This document shows, piece by piece, positions 51,300-62,246 of a stretch of 64,000 nt of DNA. A program made the translations under genes and the position numbers. How positions within the stretch are numbered: the stretch's first letter is position 1; each line of letters begins with the position of its first letter. The notes under the pieces were generated by a model. That model ran no database searches. It was given only the letters and a program-made list of their open reading frames with translations, and was not told the origin of the DNA. The stretch lies in the NCBI RefSeq assembly GCF_030463565.1, contig NC_134644.1, forward strand, positions 155,354,191 to 155,418,190, given 5' to 3'. The stretch is from Pelecanus crispus (taxonomy: Eukaryota; Chordata; Aves; Pelecaniformes; Pelecanidae).

Positions 51300-51343
51300 T
51301 GTGTGTGTGTGTGTGTGTGCGCGCGCGTGCACGCATGTGTGTG
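51300..51343. repeat. (TG)n/(CG)n alternating purine-pyrimidine tract
   Basis: Forty-four consecutive bases alternate pyrimidine and purine: ten TG units, then a CG-rich core, then TGCACGCATG and more TG. It ends about 225 bp before the inferred exon 1 donor of TRHR. Tracts of this kind can adopt left-handed Z-DNA and are often length-polymorphic. Confidence 0.9.
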
Positions 51344-51566
51344 ACTGATCTCATTAAGAAGCAATTTATGCTCTGATGGTTTTGTTGTTGCCATGCTACA
51401 ATCCAGAAAAGAGCTGAAAGGGCTCAGAAGTGATGACAGCAATAGAGGTTTTGAAGAGAATTGTCTGTAAAGTAAAGAAACAGAATTTTTCCTGCTGTTT
51501 TCAAAAGTTTGGGTACGTTTCTTCCTGTCAGCTCTGAAGGTCCTCTTACAGCTCCCTGCAAAGCAG

Positions 51567-51575
51567 GAGGTAAGT
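51567..51575 (+). promoter_or_regulatory. TRHR: Candidate 5' splice site ending non-coding TRHR exon 1
   Basis: GAG|GTAAGT matches the vertebrate donor consensus fully over its intronic six bases, with the exon ending at 51569. The transcription start is not visible: there is no convincing TATA box in the preceding 200 bp, so the left edge of exon 1 is left open. Confidence 0.55.
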
Positions 51576-51910
51576 GTAAATTACCAGCACTGTCACAAGG
51601 ACAGGGACATGGGGAAAGTCAGAATTTTAGAAATCAGTGTATTTTTGCTGCCAATCTCCTCTTTGTTTGCCAGGGTGGATCAATCTGATCGATATGTGAG
51701 ATAGCCATCTGCGAGCAGAGAGGGAAAGCAGCGTGAAGCAGAAAACCTGTGGGGCTTTACAAGTCACTCTCCTTTCACCTCCCGCTGCTGTCTCCACCCT
51801 CGGTACACTGTGACTCCTCCTGGAAAACGGTGATGCTGAAGTCTGCCTGGACTAGATCAGCTCAGTCCCATGCAGTGCTTTAGTCAGCTGGCAGTGCAGG
51901 AGGGCTCTGC

Positions 51911-51942
51911 TTTCCCTCCTGCTGTCTCCTCCTCCTCTGCAG
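51911..51942 (+). promoter_or_regulatory. TRHR: Candidate 3' splice site of TRHR 5' UTR intron
   Basis: A pyrimidine tract of nearly 30 nt ends in CTGCAG, with AG at 51941-51942 and a run of G immediately after. It is the strongest acceptor-like sequence upstream of the coding region and pairs with the consensus donor at 51570. The resulting intron (51570-51942) would be 373 bp, comparable in scale with the short 5' UTR intron of mammalian TRHR. Confidence 0.6.
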
Positions 51943-52265
51943 GGGGGGAAAGCTCCCATCTCCATGTGCTGTGTTTTCATGAATGCCTCAGACCAGCTAT
52001 GAGAAAACAGCTTTTTAACCTGTGCGAATGAGCTGGAGTCTTAGAGGGATGAACCTGTCTGGTAATTGAATTTACAAAGACTGAAAGTCCAGGTGCTTTT
52101 GGGTGAGTGGAGGACAGTACCGGAATGGGACTGTGACTACATGGAGAATGTGCTCTGGGGCTATGTCTTGCCCACAGTCTGCTGCACTCGCCTTCTTGCA
52201 GGGGACCATGAAGAACATGTGCTGAGACTGAGTACTGGGGCAGAAGGAGCAGTGGACTGGTGAAG
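51943..52265 (+). other. TRHR: TRHR exon 2 5' UTR portion with upstream ORFs
   Basis: This segment lies between the inferred splice acceptor and the TRHR start codon. It holds several upstream ATGs: a 12-codon ORF at 51964-52002, a 13-codon ORF at 52028-52069, and a 40-codon ORF at 52141-52263 whose TGA ends 2 nt before the TRHR ATG. None is in frame with TRHR. That mammalian TRHR also has a 5' UTR intron just upstream of the coding exon is established knowledge; that this boundary is used here is inference from the splice signals. Confidence 0.6.
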
Positions 52266-53060
52266 ATGGAGAATGGCACAGGGGATGAGCAGAACCAAAC
52301 TGGGCTGCCACTATCAAGCCAGGAGGTCGTCACAGCCGAATACCAAGTGGTTACCATCCTCTTAGTCCTCCTCATCTGTGGACTGGGCATTGTGGGCAAC
52401 ATCATGGTGGTTTTGGTGGTCCTCAGAACCAAACACATGAGAACTCCCACTAACTGCTATCTGGTGAGTCTGGCTGTGGCAGATCTCATGGTGCTTGTGG
52501 CTGCAGGACTACCCAATATCACAGAAAGCCTGTGTAGATCCTGGGTGTATGGCTATGTGGGGTGTCTCTGCATCACTTATCTCCAGTACCTAGGGATCAA
52601 TGCTTCTTCTTTTTCCATCACTGCCTTCACCATTGAGAGATACATAGCCATCTGCCACCCAATCAAAGCTCAATTCTTATGCACTTTTTCAAGAGCCAAA
52701 AAGATCATTATTTTTGTCTGGACTTTCACCTCCATATACTGTATGCTCTGGTTTTTCTTGCTAGACCTTAATACAGTAGTCTACAAAGACACTACTGTTG
52801 TGTCCTGTGGCTACAAGGTGTCCAGGAGCTATTACTCTCCTATCTACATGATGGACTTTGGTATATTTTATGTTGTCCCAATGGTATTGGCAACTGTCCT
52901 CTATGGCCTGATTGCTAGAATACTGTTCCTGAACCCCATCGCTTCGGACCCAAAAGAAAACTCTAAGACATGGAGGAATGACATGGCTCACCAAAGCAAG
53001 CCTGTGAACCCCAAGATGACTAACAGGAGTTTCAATAGCACTATTGCTTCTCGAAGGCAG
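52266..53060 (+). CDS. TRHR: Thyrotropin-releasing hormone receptor, first coding exon (partial CDS, residues 1-265)
   Basis: Class A GPCR for the tripeptide TRH; the family couples through Gq/11 to phospholipase C at the plasma membrane, classically in pituitary thyrotrophs and lactotrophs. The 265 codons read without a break. Visible are N-glycosylation sequons at N3 and N10, TM1 about 28-52 (N45), TM2 with D73, TM3 about 97-124 followed by ERYIAICHP (the DRY-type motif, R125), TM4 about 146-168 (W152), and TM5 about 192-222 (P205). C100 and C181 are placed to form the conserved TM3-ECL2 disulfide. Y108 and N112 correspond to the TRH-contacting TM3 residues of mammalian TRHR. The ATG at 52266 has a good Kozak context (A at -3, G at +4) and aligns with the mammalian start; a GTG two codons upstream is not used. 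The exon ends in loop 3 at CAG|GTAGGA in phase 0, where the mammalian intron lies. TM6, TM7 and the tail are outside the window. An extra cysteine, C90, sits in ECL1. The type-1 receptor is the best fit. Confidence 0.97.
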
Positions 53061-53066
53061 GTAGGA
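53058..53066 (+). promoter_or_regulatory. TRHR: 5' splice site of TRHR intron 2
   Basis: CAG|GTAGGA directly follows codon 265. The reading frame would otherwise continue only five codons (VGTQV) to a TGA at 53076-53078, and protein similarity to TRHR stops exactly at this point, so the donor position is well supported. Confidence 0.92.
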
Positions 53067-55033
53067 ACACAAGTTTGAAATGGCTTTCTGAAACCTAAAA
53101 CCTACTTGTTTTAGAGATTGCTAATCTAAACCTGTGGAAGGAGTTAAAATATATTGTCCCTTTTTGCTAAGCAGTCAAGCTGAAATTCTATGATACATAC
53201 AAATATGTATTTTTTCTTGCCTATTCATTATTACCTACTGCAAGGACTGAAAAACAAATAGTATTTTAATTCCTATATCAGAAAGCAATTAGGAAGTGTC
53301 AATAAAGACTGAAACATTTTAACCATAGATTCTTTATATTACAGCCTGTTAGTAAGCCTGCCAAATGCACAACACACTCAAGTGACTCTTGAGTTATTTC
53401 TGAGATCTGAAGAGAAATAATTAGCCTGGGAGTTTAGGAGGTTTGAGGTTTTGTCCTGGCTAAGGCACTGTGTCACTCTGTAAATGCAGTCAAGTTGTTA
53501 CTTTTCCTGTCTCTAACTCTCCTATGAAAAGTCTACTTAAGCAAGTCTGTATATAAAAGTGCTTTGTAAATGCTACGTAACTTTGTTATTCTGTCTCTCA
53601 TAAAATATTTTTATGTTCTGATGGCTCAAAACTGAGGCATAGTTTTGACTAGCTTCTTTTTATATTGTTAAATATGTATGCTGCAATGTGTGATTATACA
53701 GGTAGAATATAGTTAGTAGATTAATCTACGGCTATTTGCAATAAACCATGCTGCCTCATGCTCACACAGCATGCAGCAGGTAGCAGAGTTGGGTGCAGTG
53801 CTGAGAAACGTAGGGTGCATCACTTTGCAGCTGGGTCTCGGGAGGGGGCTCTGGTTGGGTCAGGCAGCTTGATGCGAGCATGGGGAAGCGATGCTCTGCA
53901 CTAAGCGACTTGGCTTAGAGCCCTCAGCAGCCTCTGCAAGGCACCCCGGCGGGTTGCTTTGCCAAGCGGGATGCTTCTACCTCCCTGCACCGTACAGTTC
54001 CCTCAGGAAGCAAAGCTGAAGCGTGCACCTTTTCAAACAAGCTGAGTGCCCCCCTTGGGTGATGGGTTGAACTTTATTTTCTTCTTATTTTGTGTAGATT
54101 GCTACTGTTTAATGGGAGGGACTCTTTTCCCTTATTACAGAGATGGCACTGACCTCAAAATTTAACAGAGTTTCCTGCTGGAACACCAAGTGCTTGCAGA
54201 CCACTAGAACTGTGTTTTGAAATGCGCAACTGAAACGTGGGCTAGGTTATATTTTATTATGTGTCTTCAGTTATAGTTAATAGTCAGATTAGATGTGTTT
54301 AATTTTGTTTTACTTTGTCCATTAATTAGTAGAAGAAGAAGTTAACCTGTTTTTCAAGTTCTCCATATCACTTTAGTATACATGCTTGATTACGTGTGCT
54401 TAGCATCACTTGATAAATGGACAAATCTTTTATATTGAGCATTGCTGAATGTGGATGCTGTTATATTATGAAACCAAAAAGTGAGGATTATGATGCGACA
54501 TCTTTTATATCTTGTAAAGACAGCAAGACTTTTTCTAAAAGCCTAAGTAACCTTATTGTTTAAAGTAGCATCATTATGAATAAAGCTAGCTAGCATTTGC
54601 ATACATAGAACAACATAGGAAGAAAAGCAAGGATAGTGTGGCATTATTAGCAGTATTTTTTGTATAATACCAGAATGCAAAATATAGCCAGTGGTGTAAA
54701 GTGGGAAAACACAAGTCTATATTAAAAAAAAAAAAAAAAGTCTAAAATCTCAACAGTTAGTAAGACACACAAGTGAAAATTTCCTGCTGTTCTGTCAAAG
54801 ACATGTATAGCTGACAGTATAGTTTGGCCTCATAATGAGTTCTGCTGGCATGTAAAACTGTCTATAGGCCTTCTCAGAACTATGCTTGCACTACAGTGAT
54901 GGAGTTACATACAAAATCCGGCATGTAATCTGTAGAAAAAGTGACTGAACATGTGGTGTACACTTCCTACTTCTGTGGCAGTTCTCATATTTATCCAAGA
55001 ACATTTCTAAAAAATGAAATTTGTGCGTGTTCC

Positions 55034-55715
55034 TGTGGTGGGTTGGCTCCGGCTGGCAGCCAAACACCCACCCAAGTGCTTGGTCATTCTCCCCCACAGC
55101 AGGATGGGGGACAAAATGGGAAGAACACGAGCAAGACAGCTCATGGATCAGGATAAGGACAGGAAGATAACTTATCAGTTACTGTCATGGGCAATGCAGA
55201 CTTGACTTGGGGAAAGTTAACTTCATTTATTGTCAATTTATTGCCACCTGTTGTAGCCACAAGTTACACTCAGTCCCTTCTGTGAGGCAACCGGCAGTGT
55301 GGGATGGGAGAAAGTTGTGATCAGGTTTCAGAGGTTTTTCTCTGCCACTCCTTCCTTTTTACTCTTTTCCTCTGTTTAAGTGTGGGTCCTCCATGAGCTG
55401 CAGTCCCTTCAGGTGGTGCTTCACCAAGGAGTGCCTCCTCCTCTGACTTTGGTGTTCCCTCTGCTGTTTCTCACTCTTTTTCCCCTCTTCTTCTCTCTCT
55501 CCATCTCTCTTTCCAGCATTTTTGCCATTTCTTAAATAAGTTTTCATAGAGGTGCCACCAGCTTGGCTGATGGGCTCAGCTGTGTCCTGTGGTGGGTCCA
55601 TTGGAGCTGGATGGAATCGTTTATGTCTGGCACAGGGCAGCTCTGACCCTCTTCTCAGAGAGGCCACCCCTGCAGCCTCCCCTCTGTCAAAATCTGGACA
55701 TGGACATCCAGTACT
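55034..55715 (-). mobile_element. Solo LTR of a second ERVL-like family
   Basis: The plus strand starts TGTGGTGGGTTGGCTCCGGC at 55034 and ends CCAGTACT at 55715, flanked by exact GTTCC duplications (55029-55033 and 55716-55720). The minus strand has an AATAAA signal (antisense TTTATT near 55230-55245), and its 3' terminus (GAGCCAACCCACCACA) resembles the 3' end of the other LTR family (GGGGCTAAACCACGACA), which sets the orientation. A pyrimidine-rich block lies at 55466-55515. The terminal CA at the 5' end has decayed. No viral genes remain. Confidence 0.85.
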
Positions 55716-55720
55716 GTTCC

Positions 55721-58700
55721 ATTGAGTGTTTATGATTAATTATTATTAACCTAGTATAAGCTCATATTTATATAATATACCAGAATGAAACAGTAGGTTA
55801 GATAGGTTTCCTCCACCTTCATGAAGGTTTAACTCAGGAATTTCATAATAATTTTTTACAATGATTAATCCAACATGGCAGTATGTGAATTGATTTACTC
55901 ACTTAGTTTGACCTGGATTGCTTCACTAATCTGGATTTAGTTTGACCTAGACTGCCAGGTCATACCATTGTCTCTAATTTTCTTGGGACTTCCCATTACC
56001 AGTTTTGAAAGTCTTCCTTTCTTAAAACCGGTCAAAACTTGGTTTTCAGCTAGGTAAGAAAGTGTTTTGTCCCCTACCTTGTCATAGAGTGGCTGTGTTT
56101 GGGTTGAAAAGCACTATCTGAAGCCGTTTCCAACTCATGGCTGAAATAGATTCCATTGTCCTGTTGTTTTTTAGACTTTTTTTTTAACCTGTATTGTTGT
56201 TAGCATATAGCTATCTGTACTGTCAGCTTTGTGTTTCTACATCAGCTTCCAAGAATTAGTCTCCTATATACAGTCAATACTTTCTGTTGTGAGTCATATG
56301 GTTATGCAATTTCAATTGTTTTCTTCAAAAATGGCAATACACCATTTAGGTTTCTGGTATGAAAGCCCAGAATTAGAAGCTGACGGATTGAAAAATGTAA
56401 AAAGCAACTTGGAAACCATCCTGGATTCAACACCAGGGTTGCTTCATCATACCTGGCACCAATGGAAAGAGCAAGGCAAGAGAGGAACAACCCTGATATG
56501 GCATCTAGAATAGCTCTATGCTTGGGGAGGAAGCAAATACATGGTAGAATAACCATTTCCTCACAGCTGTGGAGGACAGCTACCTGAGCTGAGGCAAGGG
56601 GGGTGGGAAGCTCAGCAGTGAGATAAACAGGAGGGAGGGAGGTGTCTACTGCTGAAGGAGAATAGATGGACAATGTTCAGTTTCGTTAGAACAGATTTTC
56701 AGTCCCTCATGTAAACAGACATAATGCCAGCACTGAAGGGGAAAAGTGTGGTCAGGGGGTCAGAGGACTCCTGTTTTGTTTTCAAAACAGAATGGCAATT
56801 TAGATCATTCTATGATTTAGAAAGAAGGCCTGGAATATATATTAGAATGGTGAGTCCAGACTAGCATATTTTTTCTGAGACCTGTCTAGGGAAGAGCTCA
56901 GAATGAGGCTATATTACATCTCTAGTTAACAAAAATCAGTTCTTCCAGGTAGAAAGTGGTCCTCTGCCAACTTGTTCCATTCCCTGCCTTCACCCTCCCA
57001 CCCACACAATTTAAGTCACTGAACTATGTTAGTTGTAGGAAATATTTATTTCATTCCAATGTTTGGAAAGCTAAAAGGAACAAAATCTTTTTACTAAAGG
57101 ATCAATATCCCCATATCAACAATCACCAATGGACAAAGCCTTCAAAGTACTCTTTAGGGCCCCCTGAAGTTTTCATTCAAAGCCCTGCAAGACAAAACTG
57201 AACAAGGAAGACAAGCAAAACCAACAGGTATAAAAATTCAGTCCTTTTTTTTAAACATTGAAAAAGAGGGAAAGGCACAAAATAAACTTTCTTTTCTCAT
57301 AAAGTATCTCCATTTCCAACACATTTTTGTTTCACTGAAAAACATCTGTTACTGCTGATATTGGACAACTACTGAAATTATGAGTTATTTGTTTACACTG
57401 CAAACTAAAGTTCTACCAACCCATAAGATGTGTCAAACTCCATTCTTACATCTATTTCTGAAGAGCTAAATCAATCCCACTCACACAATATTTATTCTGT
57501 TTTACAGAACTGTACTGGATAGCAGGGTGTGATAGACATATTTTAAAGGTTTTCAAAAAGAAAAGTAGTTTTATTTGACAGTCAGGCACTCCTTCATACA
57601 TGGGAGTACACTTCCAATTCACTTTGTATTTTCCATCAGGCTCCCAGTGTCCTAGAAGGAACAGAAACCAGTTCGTTCTGCCTCTTCTTTGTCAGAAGCT
57701 AAATCCAGCTCATCCACTCTTTATGGAAAGCAGTAAGAGTCATTTATTGTCTTTGCAGAGCTTTTGATCAGCCACTACAGGTCAAGTAGGCAACACCGGA
57801 CTTTCTCCTGAGGGAAGATCTCTGCCAGAAGGCGGCAAGATATCCATATGCTTCATTTTCAGAGGAATCAGTGTGTGCTCAAGGCTACGTGGCAGTAGGC
57901 CCCAAGGAATCAACTAGTGTTATACCTGTTTTTAGTGCTGAAACATGCAGGTAAACCTTCAAGCATGTGTTTAGTTTGTGACTTAAAGAAAAATCTTAAA
58001 CACCTATTAGGTCTGATGGAGCTGGTTGAATGGGCTTTCAGCTGTGCTTTGCAAAGAAAATAACCTTGCTAGACTGAAGTTCATATATAGCTGAACATAC
58101 TGTGGGAAAGCATTTGACTGCCAATAGGGTGTCTCAGTGATAAAGTGACATAACGTGTTTTGCAACAGAAGATTAGGAGAAAGTGAGAAGGTAACTAAGA
58201 GCAAAGTGAGACCTCTTTGACCACAGAGAAAATATAGAGTATTTCTGCTGAGTGGTTTGCACAATTTGAACCTGAGAAAACAGAGTGAAACAGTCCCGGG
58301 GTACACATTTCCTCAAGTTAAACCGGAGAGAAGGTGAGAAAGCAAAATTTTCTTGCACCCTTCAGTTGAATCCAGGTCACACTAGCTGAAACTTCAAAGC
58401 TTAACAGAGGAAACACCAATATGATTAGAAGATGATATGATGTCAAAGAGTATCTCTAAAGGCCAGACAGTTCAAAGTCCCATTTACTTGATTCAGAGCC
58501 AAAGAAGGAACTTCAATGCAAAGAAATGTTAAGATTTATTTAACAACTATATGATCATTTGGACAGATGATCACAGGTCCCGAGGAAGTGAATTGATTTC
58601 TACTCACTCACCAGAAAACACAGACTATTAATTTGGACCTGTCCAGTTAAATATGTAATTTGAATTTGTAAGGAATCCTGGACCTCATGAAGCACTGGGA

Positions 58701-58857
58701 AACTGTAATTGTTGGCATGGAGCTAGGGTAAAAACTGCACATAGTAGCAAGAAAGATTGAATGTGATCCAGAGGATTATGAGCCAAGGTACTTTGTCCCT
58801 GATCCCTCAGGACCTTAGATTTAAGAAGGTTCCCCCCAATACTTTGTTATTATTTCA
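55721..58857. other. Unique intronic DNA within TRHR intron 2
   Basis: No exon with TRHR similarity and no repeat body is recognised in these 3.1 kb. Confidence 0.55.
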
Positions 58858-58944
58858 CAGAATCACTGAGGCTGGCAGGTGCCTCTGGAGTTCCTCTAGT
58901 CCAGCCCTCAGTGGTGCTGTGGTACGCTGAAGAGATCTGGCTTG
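58858..58944 (-). mobile_element. CR1 LINE 3' scrap cut by an LTR insertion
   Basis: CACAGAATCACTGAGGCTGG and CTCTAGTCCAGCCC match the antisense CR1 3' end. Less than 90 bp remains before the solo LTR at 58945. Confidence 0.7.
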
Positions 58945-59510
58945 TGTCCTGGTTTCGGCTGGGATAGAGTTAATTTTCTTCATAGTAGCAGGCATAGTGC
59001 TGTGTTTTGGATTTAGTAGGAGAAGAATGTTGAGAACACACTGATGTTTTTAGTTGTTGCTGAGTACTGCTCATGCTAGTCAAGGACTTTTCAGCCTCCC
59101 ATGCTCTGCCAGGCACATAAGAATCTGGGAGGGGGCACAGCCAGAAGAGTTGATCCAAACTGACCAAAGGGCTATTCCATACCATATGACGTCATGCTCA
59201 GTATATAAACTGGGGGGGGGGGGGTTGGCCGGGGAGCAGCGATCGCTGCTCGGGAACTGTCTGGGTATCGGTCAGCAGGTGGTGAGCAATTGCTTTGTGT
59301 GTCACTTGCTTTGTATATTATTATCATTATTATATTGTTATTATTATCATTACTATTTTACTTTATTTCAATTATTAAACTGTTCTTATCTCAACCCAGG
59401 AGTGTTTCTCACTCTTACTCCTCCGATTCTCTCCCCCATCCCATCGGGGTAGGGGGAGTGAGTGAGCGGCTGCGTGGTGCTTAGTTGCTGGCTGGGGCTA
59501 AACCACAACA
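58945..59510 (+). mobile_element. Solo LTR 2, same family as LTR 1
   Basis: A 566-bp LTR with exact GCTTG duplications (58940-58944 and 59511-59515). TGACGTCA at 59187-59194, TATATAAA at 59202-59209, a run of 13 G at 59212-59224, the perfect 18-bp palindrome at 59234-59251, an ATT-rich microsatellite at about 59318-59360, and ATTAAA at 59374-59379. It lies in the sense direction inside TRHR intron 2 and retains every promoter-like element. Confidence 0.92.
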
Positions 59511-59515
59511 GCTTG

Positions 59516-60095
59516 TTAGACTACTAGGTAGCTGTTCTTCTGCCACTTTTTGTTTTATTTTCTTCATTGCAGTTGCAAAGACAGATGCAAGAGTTAGATC
59601 TCTCATTTTTCAGGCATGCATATGATTGCATTAGCCTACCAATTTGTGTCTTTGCTATTCCAAAATAGCCTGTTATTGGCACTTGCAAACCAGCCATATT
59701 GTTAAGTCTTCCAGAAAACACATTCACCTACTGTATCCAAATCAAAATGAATAGTAATTGAGTAAGCATTAACTGCAGTTATAGGCATTTATCACACATA
59801 AATATTAATTTGTGTGTATAAATTCAATGTGGAAAAAATACAAGTGCCTGTACCCAAGGTTCAACCAGACTGTCCATTACCAAAAATCACATCAGCTCAT
59901 TGCCTCTATCAAGCAGCAGTTCATATTCAACTTACGTTCACACACGTTACAGCTTCAGCTTTACATGTCCCTGAAATTCAAGCTAATAATTCTTTAGTCT
60001 TTACTCATAGTCTTCCTTTCTGTATCTTTACACCATGAAGTAACATAAGTATCAAAATAAATCCCAACACTTCTTTTTCTTTGCTTTTTCACATA
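59516..60095. other. Spacer between solo LTRs 2 and 3
   Basis: Unique DNA with no viral gag, pol or env similarity, which argues against an internal proviral region. Confidence 0.6.
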
Positions 60096-60100
60096 CGGCA

Positions 60101-60667
60101 TGTCATGGTTTAGCCCCAGCCAGCAACTAAGCACCACACAGCCGCTCGCTCACTCCCCTTACCCTGATGGGATGGGGGAGAGAATCGGAGGAGTAAGAGT
60201 GAGAAACACTCCTGGGTTGACATAAGAACAGTTTAATATTTGAAACAAAGTAAAATAGTAATGATAATAACAATATAATAATGATAATAATAAGAACAAT
60301 ATAAAAAGCAAGTGATGCACAATGCAATTGCTCACCACCTGCTGATCGATACCCAGACAGCTCCCGAGCAGCGATTGCTGCTCCCCAGCCAACCCCCCCC
60401 AGTTTCTATACTGAGCATGACGTCATATGGTATGGAATAGCCCTTTGGGCAGTTTGGATCAACTCTTCTGGCTGTGCCCCCTCCCAGTTTCTTGTGTGCC
60501 TGGCAGAGCATGGGAAGCTGAAAAAGTCCTTGACTAGTATAAGCAGTACTCAGCAACAACTAAAACATCAGTGTGTTATCAGCATTCTTCTCCTACTAAA
60601 TCCAAAACACAGCACTGTGCCTGCTACTATGAAGAAAATTAACTCTATCCCAGCTGAAACCAGGACA
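60101..60667 (-). mobile_element. Solo LTR 3, same family as LTR 1, inverted
   Basis: A 567-bp LTR in the opposite orientation, 590 bp after LTR 2. The flanks CGGCA (60096-60100) and CAGCA (60668-60672) match at four of five positions. TGACGTCA is intact at 60418-60425, the TATA box reads TATAGAAA (60403-60410), the G-run is eight (60393-60400), and the palindrome at 60366-60383 has one C-to-T type change. No internal sequence. Confidence 0.88.
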
Positions 60668-60672
60668 CAGCA

Positions 60673-62241
60673 CCACCACAATTCCACTTCTAAACTAAAA
60701 GAAATAATGGTTCCTATTTGAACTTTGGAAAGTTTAGCCACTTATTTTGTAGTTGCTGTTTAGGACAATTAATTCAGAGCAGATGTGTACCTGTGATGGT
60801 AAAAGTTGAAGGTTGATACAATTTCCCTTCTTGTCCATTTTAGGCATTCTATTCCCAAGTCTTCTATTAAAAAGACAAAATGGAAAGGTTTCATTTCATG
60901 ACTAGAAAAGGTGTTGTTCAAAGTATTCAGAGCGGATCTCACAATAAAAGAAAGGTTCAAAAACAAGTTACACCAAGCAACACTAAATGTTTCTTTACCG
61001 CATACGGTATGAAGGAGAAAAGCTGTTTCTGCCTTTTTGGTTTTTTTTCCTGTCGGTGTTTAATTTTGCTAACAGTGCTGCTTTTTTTCTAGTAGCACAG
61101 GTACTAGGTTCTATCAGCATTTCTAAAATATTAATGCTTTTTCTTCTGAAGATTGGAATAACTTTGTTCTGCTCAGAAGCAAAAAAAATGTCCTGAAGAC
61201 CCAGGCATTGCAGGAAGGAGGAAGAGAGTAAGAGAACCTAAAACTGAAGAATAGAAAAGGGATTTGCCTCTCATACAGGACAACACTGAAAATGTGGGGA
61301 AAATTAAATCCTTTTTTTCTAAGAGTACCTGTTCTGTGAGCCGCCTTGGCAAGCTCGTTACCTTTTAAAAGAGAGCAAGAGGCCAGGGGAAGCAGATGGG
61401 AAGACAAGGAAGCAACTTAGTCTCCTTTTTATAGCAGCTAATAACCCATACATTGTCTGGCTGATGTGCTCATGGGATCACAACCTAAGCTGCGTGCTTC
61501 CTTTCCTCTTTCCCATATGCTCCTCATCTGTCCAGTTCTCCAGATCAGATCCTGGTTTGGTTTGTGTTGATCTCTCCCACACTTCCATTTTATCCCACCT
61601 CGCTCAGCCAACAGATCCCAAATTTTTTTCTTGTCTATCCATAATATGAACACTGAATTACATATTTGCAGGTAGATCTCACACTTTCCTCAAAGGAATT
61701 CCTAGTTTCCTCAGGTATCAAGGGGACTGTGAAAAATAAATCAATCCTTAGATAGCAAACGTGTTTGTTTATACTTGAGATGGGATCCGGCTCACTTAAC
61801 TTTATGCATATCTCACAAAGTTAGTTGCTTAGTCCAATCAAATCATCTAAGGTCCCCCTACAGTCGATTAAAAGAGGTGGGTTACCCTCTTGAGAAAGTC
61901 CTCTCTTAGAAATTGATACAGTACATGATGACCTGTCCCCAGAGAAACCCCTCTGTTCTCTCATAGCAGAGCAAGCACAGATTCCAGCATGCAATTTAAG
62001 ATAAGTTTTGTATGGCTTATATGAAATACTCAATCATATGGCTTGGTTTCACTTGCGGTGTTATTGTATCAAGACCTTAATCCTTTTGTTTATTTGATCC
62101 TCTTCCTTTTGGATTACAAAATCATGGACCAGCATATACAATCTCTGCATTGCAATGAACACCACCAAGCACAAGGAAGAAGGATACTTTTACATGCCTT
62201 TAAAACACCAGAGTGACTCTATGGCACAAGTAACTTAGTAA
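60673..62241. other. Spacer between solo LTRs 3 and 4
   Basis: About 1.57 kb of unique DNA. No retroviral coding similarity, although the LTRs on both sides are in the same orientation. Confidence 0.6.
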
Positions 62242-62246
62242 GTACG

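Noticed and set aside
52260-53078. Reading TRHR as a 272-codon frame from the GTG at 52260 to the TGA at 53078
   Set aside because: The homologous start is the ATG at 52266, and the last five codons lie beyond the splice donor in intron 2.
58945-60667. LTRs 2 and 3 as a provirus
   Set aside because: They are in opposite orientations with only 590 bp of unrelated DNA between them.
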